The notes below the pieces were generated by a model. The model saw nothing but the letters and a program-made list of their open reading frames with translations, did no database searches and was not told the origin of the DNA. Below, in pieces: positions 46,029-54,114 of a DNA stretch of 64,000 nt (within the stretch, counting starts at the first letter, position 1; each line of letters opens with the position of its first letter). The position numbers and the translations under genes are program-made. Source of the DNA: Nostoc sp. FACHB-152 (lineage in GTDB: Bacteria > Cyanobacteriota > Cyanobacteriia > Cyanobacteriales > Nostocaceae); the NCBI RefSeq assembly GCF_014697475.1, contig NZ_JACJRV010000001.1, positions 434,001 to 498,000 on the forward strand, in the 5' to 3' direction.

Positions 46029-47246
46029 ATGAAAGCCAACCTTGTAAATCTACCAATCTCCAAACCTAATTTTATTGTTAACAATGTTGCTAATGAAGAA
46101 GTTTCCACTACAGATACTTTAGTGCAACTGTTGTGTCAAGAAATACAACCGCAAGTCAAGGCTGGCCCTGGGTGTGTACAAGCTGTGGCGCAACGCATAG
46201 CTAAAGAAGCCAAACGGATTTGTGAGAAGAGTTCTCGTATCCAAACATCTGGAGAAGTCCCATCTTGGCAGTTAACTTTGGCAAAACATCGTTTGCACAA
46301 GTGTCTGCATTATTACCAACTAGGTTCTCGGCGGGGACGGGTAGAGTTACACAGCAGCTTGGGTGCAATGGTTTATCGTCATGTTACCCCATCTGGCGCG
46401 GAGTATGGCTTTCAAGCTCGCTACAATTTGATTGAAGATTTTTTGCAAGCTTTTTATATTGAAGCTATCAAAGCTTTCCGTCGGGAAAATGAATTAGCTG
46501 AAGATTATCAACCACGCACCCAACTGCAATTAGCTGAATACATGGCATTTACAGAACAGTATGCCAAACGTCGTATCAGTTTAGCTGGTGGGAATAATCA
46601 ACAATTAATTATCCTACGCGCTCAAGGCTTTGCGCGTCGTCAACCCCAAGAAACTCCTGTAGATATTGAAATGGCTGTTGATTCTGCGAAAAGTGAAGAA
46701 GCAGAATCTTACCAACGCAATCCGGCGGTTCAGCAAATCCGCTCAAAAATGATTGCCCAAAGTAATGTTGATATATCAGAAGAGTCAGAACGCGATCGCG
46801 TCATCTCTGAATTAGTAAAATATCTAGAATCTCAAGGTCAAACTGACTGCGTTGACTACCTCAGCCTGAAACTGCAAGACCTTTCTGCACCCGAAATCGA
46901 CCACATTCTTGGTTTAACAGCCCGTCAGCGCGATTACTTACAACAACGCTTCAAATATCATGTTGAAAAGTTTGCCAAGCAACATCAATGGCAATTAGTC
47001 CATCAATGGTTAGGCGCAGGTTTAGACCAAAAATTAGGCTTGTCTTCCCAGCAGTGGGAAACTTTTATCAATGTACTGTCTCCTCAAGAACAACAACTTT
47101 TGCAGTTGAAAGCTGCAAAATATAGTGATCAGGAGATTACTAAAGCTCTTAAATGCACTCCTAAACAATTACAAAAACGCTGGACTCAACTACTAGAAAT
47201 TGCTTGGTCAATTCGTAATGGTAGTGATGAGGTGCAAACTGGTTGA
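46029..47246 (+). CDS. HetZ-related protein
   Basis: A 405-residue soluble protein without membrane segments. The middle has VYRHVTPSGAEYGFQARYNLIEDF and FYIEAIKAFRREN, and the C-terminus carries a helix-turn-helix of the sigma-region-4/LuxR kind (LSPQEQQLLQLKAAKYSDQE, then ALKCTPKQLQKRW). This pattern fits the HetZ family of heterocyst-differentiation regulators and their paralogues. The neighbours differ from the hetZ-patU arrangement, so I call it HetZ-related rather than HetZ. It most likely binds DNA. Confidence 0.6.
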   Translation: MKANLVNLPISKPNFIVNNVANEEVSTTDTLVQLLCQEIQPQVKAGPGCVQAVAQRIAKEAKRICEKSSRIQTSGEVPSWQLTLAKHRLHKCLHYYQLGSRRGRVELHSSLGAMVYRHVTPSGAEYGFQARYNLIEDFLQAFYIEAIKAFRRENELAEDYQPRTQLQLAEYMAFTEQYAKRRISLAGGNNQQLIILRAQGFARRQPQETPVDIEMAVDSAKSEEAESYQRNPAVQQIRSKMIAQSNVDISEESERDRVISELVKYLESQGQTDCVDYLSLKLQDLSAPEIDHILGLTARQRDYLQQRFKYHVEKFAKQHQWQLVHQWLGAGLDQKLGLSSQQWETFINVLSPQEQQLLQLKAAKYSDQEITKALKCTPKQLQKRWTQLLEIAWSIRNGSDEVQTG

Positions 47247-47400
47247 GTTTAACCGCAGAGGCTGGCTGGGGTAAACACAAAGTTCCGCAGAGTAGTTGTT
47301 AAGGATGCTTTCAATCTAGAGCGATCGCTTTACCAGTTACTCTAGGTTATCAGAAGCTGCGATCGCACTCTATCAAATCAGCCACCAATAAAATTAAACA

Positions 47401-47754
47401 ATGGTTACAGTAGTTGTCGTTATTAATATTTTTATTTCCCTATTGTTATTGTTCATAGCTTGGCAAGTATGGAATATAAAGCAGCGAATAGCATGGGTAG
47501 CAGATAGACTAACTGCCTATGAAAAATGTTGCGATACTTGGTTATCTCAAGCACCTGTAAACCTTGGTATTAGTCAGCAAAATCTCCACAATCTTCGTCA
47601 GAGTAATCAATCCCTACAATTAAGAATCCAACTAGTGCGGCAAATTGTCAGCCTACTATTGCTAGGACAACGTTATTTTCCTAAGGGTAATCCTGTGGTG
47701 TTCAGGAAGACCGTAACTAAAACCGCAAAGAACAGTGGCAACATTTATGGATAA
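47401..47754 (+). CDS. Small membrane-anchored hypothetical protein
   Basis: A 117-residue protein with one N-terminal helix (about residues 2-22, VVVVINIFISLLLLFIAW) and a basic helical remainder. It precedes the YtxH-domain gene by about 100 bp and the DUF948 gene after it, all of which are small membrane-anchored coiled-coil proteins, so it may be part of the same envelope group. ATG 47401 is the first in-frame start. Family not recognised. Confidence 0.62.
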   Translation: MVTVVVVINIFISLLLLFIAWQVWNIKQRIAWVADRLTAYEKCCDTWLSQAPVNLGISQQNLHNLRQSNQSLQLRIQLVRQIVSLLLLGQRYFPKGNPVVFRKTVTKTAKNSGNIYG

Positions 47755-47850
47755 GCAATTGTCACAATAAATTAACGGAAGAACCATTATTCTAGTTATG
47801 CAATGGCAGAAAACCCACCTAAAATGGGTGTAAGGAGAGAAACAATAAAG

Positions 47851-48201
47851 ATGTCTAATAACCGTTCTGGAGTCTTTTTTGGCGGTTTGATGCTGGGAGC
47901 TACTATCGGTGCTTTAACCGGGTTGCTGATTGCTCCTCGCACAGGGCGCGAAACGCGTAAACTTCTCAAGAAATCTGCTGATGCCATCCCAGAATTAGCA
48001 GAAGATTTATCAACAAGTGTGCAAATTCAGGCAGATCGGCTGTCTAATAATGCACTCAAAAACTGGGATGAAACTTTAGATAGGCTCAAAGAAGCGATCG
48101 CAGCTGGTATAGATGCAACTCAGCGCGAAAGTCAAGTCTTGAAGCGGGAAGCAGATCAAGAAGACTCAGATTCACTTCCTCAGCCTTTGGAACGTTCATA
48201 A
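47851..48201 (+). CDS. YtxH domain-containing protein
   Basis: A 116-residue protein with the YtxH pattern: a Gly-rich membrane helix (VFFGGLMLGATIGALTGLLIAP) followed by RTGRETRKLLKKSADAIPEL and an amphipathic coiled-coil tail. Such proteins respond to general or envelope stress. AAGGAGAG about 12 bases upstream supports ATG 47851; a frame from ATG 47803 adds 16 non-conserved-looking residues. It lies just ahead of the DUF948 gene. Confidence 0.8.
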   Translation: MSNNRSGVFFGGLMLGATIGALTGLLIAPRTGRETRKLLKKSADAIPELAEDLSTSVQIQADRLSNNALKNWDETLDRLKEAIAAGIDATQRESQVLKREADQEDSDSLPQPLERS

Positions 48202-48212
48202 ATAGCATAACC

Positions 48213-48761
48213 GTGATTGATCCCCTGTTTTGGTTGGGACTATCCCTACTTTTAGTCGCCGCTAGTTTGACGGCTGTTTTAGTGGCGGCTATACCCGCTT
48301 TGCAAGAACTAGCACGCGCCGCCCGCAGTGCAGAAAAATTTTTTGACACCCTTTCCAGAGAATTACCCCCAACATTAAATTCCATCCGCACCACAGGTAG
48401 TGAAATCACTGACTTAACCAATGATGTTAGTGAAGGTGTGAAAAGTGCTGGTCAAGTCGTTAAACAAGTTGACCAAAGCATTGATGGTGCAAAAAAGCAA
48501 GCTCAAAATATTCAAGTAGGAACTCGCAGCATCTTTATTGGCATGAAAACCGCTTGGAAAACTTTTACACGCCAAAAATCTGCCAAGCGAACAGTTGAAC
48601 GTTTACCGAGTGCCGAAAAACCACAGCTAACATTGCGAGAACGAGAAGCCTTAAGACCAGACAACCGCCGTACTAAGGCAGAAGCTTACCGCTCCAAAGA
48701 AGATTATCATGAAGCTTCTAACTGGGATAACAGTTTTGAGGATGAAGATTACCTTACTTGA
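48213..48761 (+). CDS. DUF948 domain-containing protein
   Basis: A 182-residue protein starting at GTG 48213, 11 bases after the YtxH gene. One membrane helix at about residues 6-28 is followed by a heptad region (ARAARSAEKFFDTLSRELPP, TGSEITDLTNDVSEGV) typical of DUF948, which resembles chemoreceptor-like coiled coils. The C-terminal 70 residues are basic and polar. The YtxH-DUF948 pairing is common in cyanobacteria and suggests a shared envelope role. Confidence 0.82.
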   Translation: MIDPLFWLGLSLLLVAASLTAVLVAAIPALQELARAARSAEKFFDTLSRELPPTLNSIRTTGSEITDLTNDVSEGVKSAGQVVKQVDQSIDGAKKQAQNIQVGTRSIFIGMKTAWKTFTRQKSAKRTVERLPSAEKPQLTLREREALRPDNRRTKAEAYRSKEDYHEASNWDNSFEDEDYLT

Positions 48762-49269
48762 GGCAGATGTACTAAATGCAGATATCAATACCTCGGTAGC
48801 AAATCGATTACAAGAGAATGGGAACGACTACGGGTTATGAGTCGTTCCCTGATGGTGTGTTGTTATTAGCAGCTTAGTAAAGTGTTTGATAGTTTGCATA
48901 CATTCTCAAGGAAGATTTACGATTGACCCTCCCCTGGCCCTACGGTGTACACACAAGTCGAAAAACCCATTAGTTGCATGATAAATATCTTGTGGTCTGG
49001 GCTGGTAGCCCGTCCGTTGCGAGTAGGATGCCCACACCACAAGAGGTAATTTTATGCACTATTTTAGATGTGTCAGTCCAGTACCAAACTAATAGTTTTA
49101 AATTATACTGAATTTAGGTTATATTATCTAAGTTTAAAAGCGATCGCACCAGATACCTTACCCAAGATAGGCTATTTACCTCTCTGTAGAATGTAGTTAA
49201 AACAATAGCGAAAGTTTACCATTTGACCACTGAATAAAAATCTTGATTTATACATAAGGGTGACAACAA
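48762..49269. other. Intergenic region with dispersed repeats
   Basis: No gene is supported. It holds the repeated 14-mer GTGTACACACAAGT at 48945-48958, which is also found at 22481-22494, and a structured inverted repeat at 48989-49043, listed separately. A HIP1 octamer lies near 49140. Confidence 0.6.
48989..49043. repeat. Inverted-repeat element with nested hairpin
   Basis: CTTGTGGT (48989-48996) pairs with ACCACAAG (49036-49043). Inside, GGGCT (48999-49003) pairs with AGCCC (49007-49011). This 55-bp folded unit has the look of a dispersed Nostoc repeat. A structured RNA in the leader of the gene at 49270 is possible but not shown. Confidence 0.6.
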
Positions 49270-49680
49270 ATGGTTAATAATACACAATTCGTCTACTATC
49301 AGCATCCCCAAGAACCCCTGGAACTGACAGACAAAGACAAATTAGTAAGTTTTATTCAGAATCGGCGTGCAGTCAAACGTGTAATGAAACAGCAGACTTT
49401 TGCTGAACGTTTGTTAAAAACAATCATGATTTCCTCTATCTTAAGTGCAAACTTTTTTGGCATAGGTGCATTAGGATGCTGGGGATTAGAAATTATTGAG
49501 GCTAAGACTAAACCGATAATAATTAGCCAAGAGCAGCAATGGCAAGAACGCAAGCATATTTGCTTGGGTTGGATGCTATTTGGATTGGCTAGCTTTTTTG
49601 GTAGTGCTTCGTTGGGTAAAAAACCTGAAGTAGTAAAAGTTAAAGTTATTAGTACAGAAGATTTGAGCAAGGATAGGTGA
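49270..49680 (+). CDS. Hypothetical membrane protein
   Basis: A 136-residue protein with two hydrophobic segments at about residues 52-75 (MISSILSANFFGIGALGCWGL) and 97-117 (HICLGWMLFGLASFFGSASLG), giving a hairpin in the membrane. No family recognised. It is followed by short GGTGATAGGTAATAGG repeats and then the ABC exporter genes 150 bp further on. Confidence 0.6.
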   Translation: MVNNTQFVYYQHPQEPLELTDKDKLVSFIQNRRAVKRVMKQQTFAERLLKTIMISSILSANFFGIGALGCWGLEIIEAKTKPIIISQEQQWQERKHICLGWMLFGLASFFGSASLGKKPEVVKVKVISTEDLSKDR

Positions 49681-49832
49681 GAGGTTACAGGTGATAGGTA
49701 ATAGGTAGAAGAGTTACAAACCTTGTGTGCCTAAGTTTTATCATTTGTTGATGTCATAAACTATGTTTTGATGGTTGGAAAAAACACAAGGTGAGAGATA
49801 ATTTTTAAAAGATACAGGGGTAAATACCGTTG

Positions 49833-51608
49833 GTGCAACAACCAGAAAGCCAAGAAAGTTCCTCTTTGCAGGCTATCCAGCGTGTACTAGAAAGCTTGCG
49901 TAATTACCAATGGATTTCATTAGGAGCCTTGTCTAGCCTCTTATTATTAACAATTGCTAATGCGCTGACACCCCAAATATTTCGCTGGGGAATTGATCAA
50001 GGTATTAGCAAACAAAACTTACAAATAGTACTTTACAGCGCCGGATGGATGGTAGTTGCCGCGATCGCTCGCGGTTTATTTAACTTTGGTCAAAGCTATT
50101 TAGCTGAAGCCGCTTCTCAAGGTGTTGCTTATGACTTACGAAACAAGATTTTTAGCAAAATTCAAAATCTCAGTTTTAGCTATCATGACCAGTCGCAAAC
50201 CTCCCAACTGCTAACCCGTGTGACTAGCGACATTGAGCAAATCCGTACTTTTATTGGCACTAGCTTGATTCAGGTTATCGGTGGGATCGTCACCTTGGCA
50301 ACTGTTGCCATAGTATTGCTAGTGATGAACTGGCGACTAGCTTTAATTACCCTGACGGTAGTACCAATAACAGCATGGTTGATGACGCAATTTATTACTC
50401 GCAATAGCCGATTATTCCGACAGGTACAAGAACAACTAAGCAACCTCAATGCTGTATTGCAAGAGAATTTAATCGGGATCAGAGTAGTCAAAGCCTTCGT
50501 GCGGGAGTCTGCCGAAAAATCACGTTACACAACCCTCAATGATGGCTTAGTCGATGCCAACATGAAGACTATTCGCGCCATCCGTAACACCTTTCCTTTT
50601 ATCTTTCTGCTGAGTAACTTGGTGACTCTGGCAGTTTTTGGCTATGGGGGGGGGCTAGTGATTAATGGCAGGTTCTCTATTGGGGAACTGGTAGCCTTTA
50701 ACTCTTATTTAGCCTTGATTTTACAACCAATCTTATTAATTGGATTTGCTGCACCAGCGATCGCCAGTGCGGCTACCTCGGTGACACGCGTTTATGAAGT
50801 TGTAGATGCGGCGGTAGAAATAGGCGATCGCCCCAATGCCATTGATTTTGTTACCTGTGGCGGTAGAATTACCTTTGAGAATGTTTCTTTTCGCTATCCC
50901 GGAGCTACAACTGAAGCCCTCAAGAATGTTTCTTTTGAAACCAAGCCGAAAGAATTAATTGCCGTTTTGGGAATGACGGGTTCTGGCAAAAGTACAATTA
51001 TGAACTTGATCCCCCGCTTTTATGATGTCACCCAAGGCGCAATCAGGATTGATGGGCGGGATGTGCGGGATTTTACACTTAAAAGTCTGCGATCGCATAT
51101 CGGCATCGTGTTTCAGGAAACTACCTTGTTTTCTGGCACTATCCGTGAGAATATTGCCTATGCGAAACCGAATGCCAGCTTAGAACAAGTAATTGCAGTG
51201 GCAAAAACTGCCCAAATTCATGATTTTATTAGCAGCTTGCCCGATGGCTACGAAACGATGGTAGGTGAACGCGGCATTGGTTTATCGGGAGGACAAAAGC
51301 AACGGATAGCGATCGCCCGTACCTTATTAACTGATTACAGCATTTTGATTTTAGATGATAGTACCTCTGCGGTAGATGCGAAAACGGCGGCTCAGATTCA
51401 AGCGGAATTAGATGATTTAATGCGTCGAAAAGCTTGTGTAACCTTTGTTGTGGCTCAACGCATTAGTACCGTGAAGAATGCCGATCGCATTTTCTTAATT
51501 GATAAAGGAAATTTAGTCGCCCAAGGCACTCATGAAGAGTTAATGCAAACCAGTCCACTCTATGGTGCGATTTTGGAATCTCAAGTCAAGCAGAAGGAGA
51601 ACAAATGA
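49833..51608 (+). CDS. ABC exporter half-transporter with degenerate Walker B (subunit A)
   Basis: About 591 residues: a six-helix membrane domain (residues about 1-320) fused to an ATPase domain. Walker A is GMTGSGKST near residue 380, the signature LSGGQKQR is canonical near 486, and Walker B ends in ILILDDSTSAVD, where Asp509 occupies the catalytic Glu position. The switch is QRIST instead of a clear H-loop. GTG 49833 or TTG 49830 starts the gene. Its stop overlaps the next gene (ATGA, 51605), and together they form a heterodimeric exporter of the LmrCD/TM287-288 type. Confidence 0.88.
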   Translation: MQQPESQESSSLQAIQRVLESLRNYQWISLGALSSLLLLTIANALTPQIFRWGIDQGISKQNLQIVLYSAGWMVVAAIARGLFNFGQSYLAEAASQGVAYDLRNKIFSKIQNLSFSYHDQSQTSQLLTRVTSDIEQIRTFIGTSLIQVIGGIVTLATVAIVLLVMNWRLALITLTVVPITAWLMTQFITRNSRLFRQVQEQLSNLNAVLQENLIGIRVVKAFVRESAEKSRYTTLNDGLVDANMKTIRAIRNTFPFIFLLSNLVTLAVFGYGGGLVINGRFSIGELVAFNSYLALILQPILLIGFAAPAIASAATSVTRVYEVVDAAVEIGDRPNAIDFVTCGGRITFENVSFRYPGATTEALKNVSFETKPKELIAVLGMTGSGKSTIMNLIPRFYDVTQGAIRIDGRDVRDFTLKSLRSHIGIVFQETTLFSGTIRENIAYAKPNASLEQVIAVAKTAQIHDFISSLPDGYETMVGERGIGLSGGQKQRIAIARTLLTDYSILILDDSTSAVDAKTAAQIQAELDDLMRRKACVTFVVAQRISTVKNADRIFLIDKGNLVAQGTHEELMQTSPLYGAILESQVKQKENK

Positions 51609-53401
51609 GAGGTACAGGCGCGATTGTCGCATCCGACCAGCAAGCAACTCAGCAACTCTCCACCTTAAGACGCTTTCTACAATACTTTCGACCTTACAGC
51701 AAAGAAATCCCCATAGCCTTGACATTAGTACTGATTGGTGCATCTACCCAGGTGATCGGGCCGTTTTTACTGGGCTGGTCAATTGACCACCTAATTGCAA
51801 AGGGCAATTTGTCGGGTTTGCTGTGGTTATTAATGCTCTTAGGGCTAATCTACACACTTGGCATTTGGGCAATTCGTGGGCAAATTATTCGAGTCGGCTG
51901 GATTATGCAGCGATTGCTGGCTCAACTGCGACAAGATATTTTCAATAAAATTCAGAGTCTACCACTCAGCTTTTTTGACCGCAGTGAAGCAGGCGATTTA
52001 ATGAGCCGTCTGTTAAATGATGTTAATACTGTAAATCAGGCATTTGGACAGACAATCGCTCAAATGCTAGGTAACATTTTCAGTTTAGTTGGCATTGTGA
52101 TTGCTATGCTCTGCATTAACCTGCAACTTGGCTTATTGAGTAACCTAGTTGTACCGTTAATGATTTTGACGACAAGCTTGTTTGCTCGTTGGGCAAGAGC
52201 CAGATTCCGGGTGACGCGACAAACAATCGGCGAACTTTCCACCAAGCTAGAAGAAGATATTGGCAGTGTGCGTGAAGCCCAAGCATTTAATCGTGTAAAT
52301 CTCAACATCGAAGAATTCGACACTCTTAACGCCGCCAATCGTGATGCTAATGTCCAAGCGGTAGCAATTACATCGGCATTTTTACCCTCAATTGATTTTC
52401 TTAACACCCTCGCAACCGCAGGTGTTTTAGCTTATGGAGGCTATCTTGCCGTCACTGGCGCAGCAACAGTAGGTGTAATTACATCTTTCTTGCTTTATGT
52501 GCAGCAATTTTTCCGCCCGATACAAATTCTCAGTCAGTTCTACACCCAAGCTCAATCTGCCTTTGCTGGGTTAGAGCGAATTTTCCTGCTATTGGATGAA
52601 CCATCGCAACTAAACGACGCACCTGATGCGGTAGAAATGCCACCTATCCAGGGCGAAGTGAGATTTGATAACGTCAAGTTTGGCTATAACCCTGAGCAAT
52701 TGGTTCTCAAGGGAGTGAATTTACACGCCGCTCCTGGACAGATGATTGCCTTAGTAGGGCCGACAGGCTCCGGCAAAACTACAATCATTAACTTGATATT
52801 GCGTTTTTATGATGTGACTAGCGGTGCAGTGAAAATTGATGATATTGATGTCCGGAGTGTGACGCAAGCAAGTTTGCGTCGTCAGATTGGCATCGTGTTG
52901 CAAGACAATATTTTGTTTAGCGGGACTGTGGCAGAAAATATTGCTTTTGGTTGTCCCCAAGCTACCCAAGCCGAGATTGAAGCCGCAGCCCAAATGGCGA
53001 ATGTGCATGAGTTTATTACCTCACTGCCCCAGGGTTACACAACTCAATTAGGTGAACGGGGTGCGCCTCTTAGCCAAGGACAGCGACAACTGATTAGTAT
53101 TGCTCGTGCGATATTGATTAATCCACGCATTTTGATTTTGGATGAAGCGACTAGTAGTATAGATACTCGCACAGAAGCACTAGTACAAACTGCGATCGCT
53201 CGTTTGTTGCAAGGTCGTACCAGCTTTGTGATTGCCCACCGCCTCAGTACCGTTACCCAAGCTTCCCAAGTGTTAGTAATTCAACAAGGGCAAATTATAG
53301 AACAGGGTACTCATCGAGAACTGATTGATCGGCAAGGTGTGTATGCTAACCTTTATGCCCTGCAATTAGGTGCAGCAGAAACCGCCGCCGCAGTGCGTTA
53401 A
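51605..53401 (+). CDS. ABC exporter half-transporter (subunit B)
   Basis: A 598-residue partner of the preceding subunit, with six membrane helices and an ATPase domain. Walker A GPTGSGKTT is near residue 385 and Walker B ILILDEATSSID carries the catalytic Glu514; the H-loop is AHRLST. The signature is altered to LSQGQRQ (residue 489). The altered signature here and the altered Walker B in subunit A would face one another in the same composite site. The cargo is unknown; relatives export drugs, lipids or peptides. Confidence 0.9.
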   Translation: MRGTGAIVASDQQATQQLSTLRRFLQYFRPYSKEIPIALTLVLIGASTQVIGPFLLGWSIDHLIAKGNLSGLLWLLMLLGLIYTLGIWAIRGQIIRVGWIMQRLLAQLRQDIFNKIQSLPLSFFDRSEAGDLMSRLLNDVNTVNQAFGQTIAQMLGNIFSLVGIVIAMLCINLQLGLLSNLVVPLMILTTSLFARWARARFRVTRQTIGELSTKLEEDIGSVREAQAFNRVNLNIEEFDTLNAANRDANVQAVAITSAFLPSIDFLNTLATAGVLAYGGYLAVTGAATVGVITSFLLYVQQFFRPIQILSQFYTQAQSAFAGLERIFLLLDEPSQLNDAPDAVEMPPIQGEVRFDNVKFGYNPEQLVLKGVNLHAAPGQMIALVGPTGSGKTTIINLILRFYDVTSGAVKIDDIDVRSVTQASLRRQIGIVLQDNILFSGTVAENIAFGCPQATQAEIEAAAQMANVHEFITSLPQGYTTQLGERGAPLSQGQRQLISIARAILINPRILILDEATSSIDTRTEALVQTAIARLLQGRTSFVIAHRLSTVTQASQVLVIQQGQIIEQGTHRELIDRQGVYANLYALQLGAAETAAAVR

Positions 53402-53460
53402 CAAGTATTCCTACTCCCCACCCACTACTCCCTACTCCCATCCCAAGTAGTAACTCAAGA

Positions 53461-53946
53461 TTAATTTGGTAAATTGGCAAACACCTGCGCTACTAAATCT
53501 TTAGTCTTAATTTCTAGACGCTGCCAATCAACTTCACCTAATTCATCAATTAAACTAGTATCAATCTCAACAGCATCATTTTCCGGGGTGTAATTTGCAA
53601 AACATACTTGATAACACAGTTCCCACAAGTCAATACTGACTTTTTGCTCTTGACGTTGCAATTGCAAATGATATCCTGGATGGGGCATTGGCAAACGGGC
53701 AAGAGTATCACGAATTTCGTCTGCTTGTTCTGGTGTGGCACTTTCCATGTCTTGCAACAGTCTTGTTACTAAAGCCTTGGTTTCGTCAGTGGTACTGGGT
53801 GGCCAAATCAGTACATCTTGGTAGGTTCCCGTCCAAGCAGATGCGTCGAGTTGTTTACGAATGTTATCGATAACTCTGATGAAAGCTGGTTGCATGAGGA
53901 GTTCTGCCTGTTGCCATGCAACTGGATTTGTTATTTTAGGTGGCAT
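53461..53946 (-). CDS. Conserved hypothetical protein
   Basis: A 161-residue soluble protein without signal or membrane segments. It starts PKITNPVAWQQAELLMQPAFIR and has a Cys-containing middle (LWELCYQVCFANYTP). It looks like a protein found widely in cyanobacteria, but I cannot attach a function. It converges on the ABC exporter and is separated from it by short CCCTACTCCC-type repeats. Confidence 0.65.
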   Translation of the reverse strand: MPPKITNPVAWQQAELLMQPAFIRVIDNIRKQLDASAWTGTYQDVLIWPPSTTDETKALVTRLLQDMESATPEQADEIRDTLARLPMPHPGYHLQLQRQEQKVSIDLWELCYQVCFANYTPENDAVEIDTSLIDELGEVDWQRLEIKTKDLVAQVFANLPN

Positions 53947-54114
53947 CGGTCGTCAACAGCGATACTGAAACAAAAGTTAATAAACAGGGTTTATAAAAAA
54001 GGTACGTTACGTATTTATTTCAAATCTTTTTTCAAGATAGCGGATTTCATGGAAAAAAATTTGGAGATATTTATTACCAGCTGGAAAATTAGGTAATAAC
54101 TCTGGGGAGGGAAT

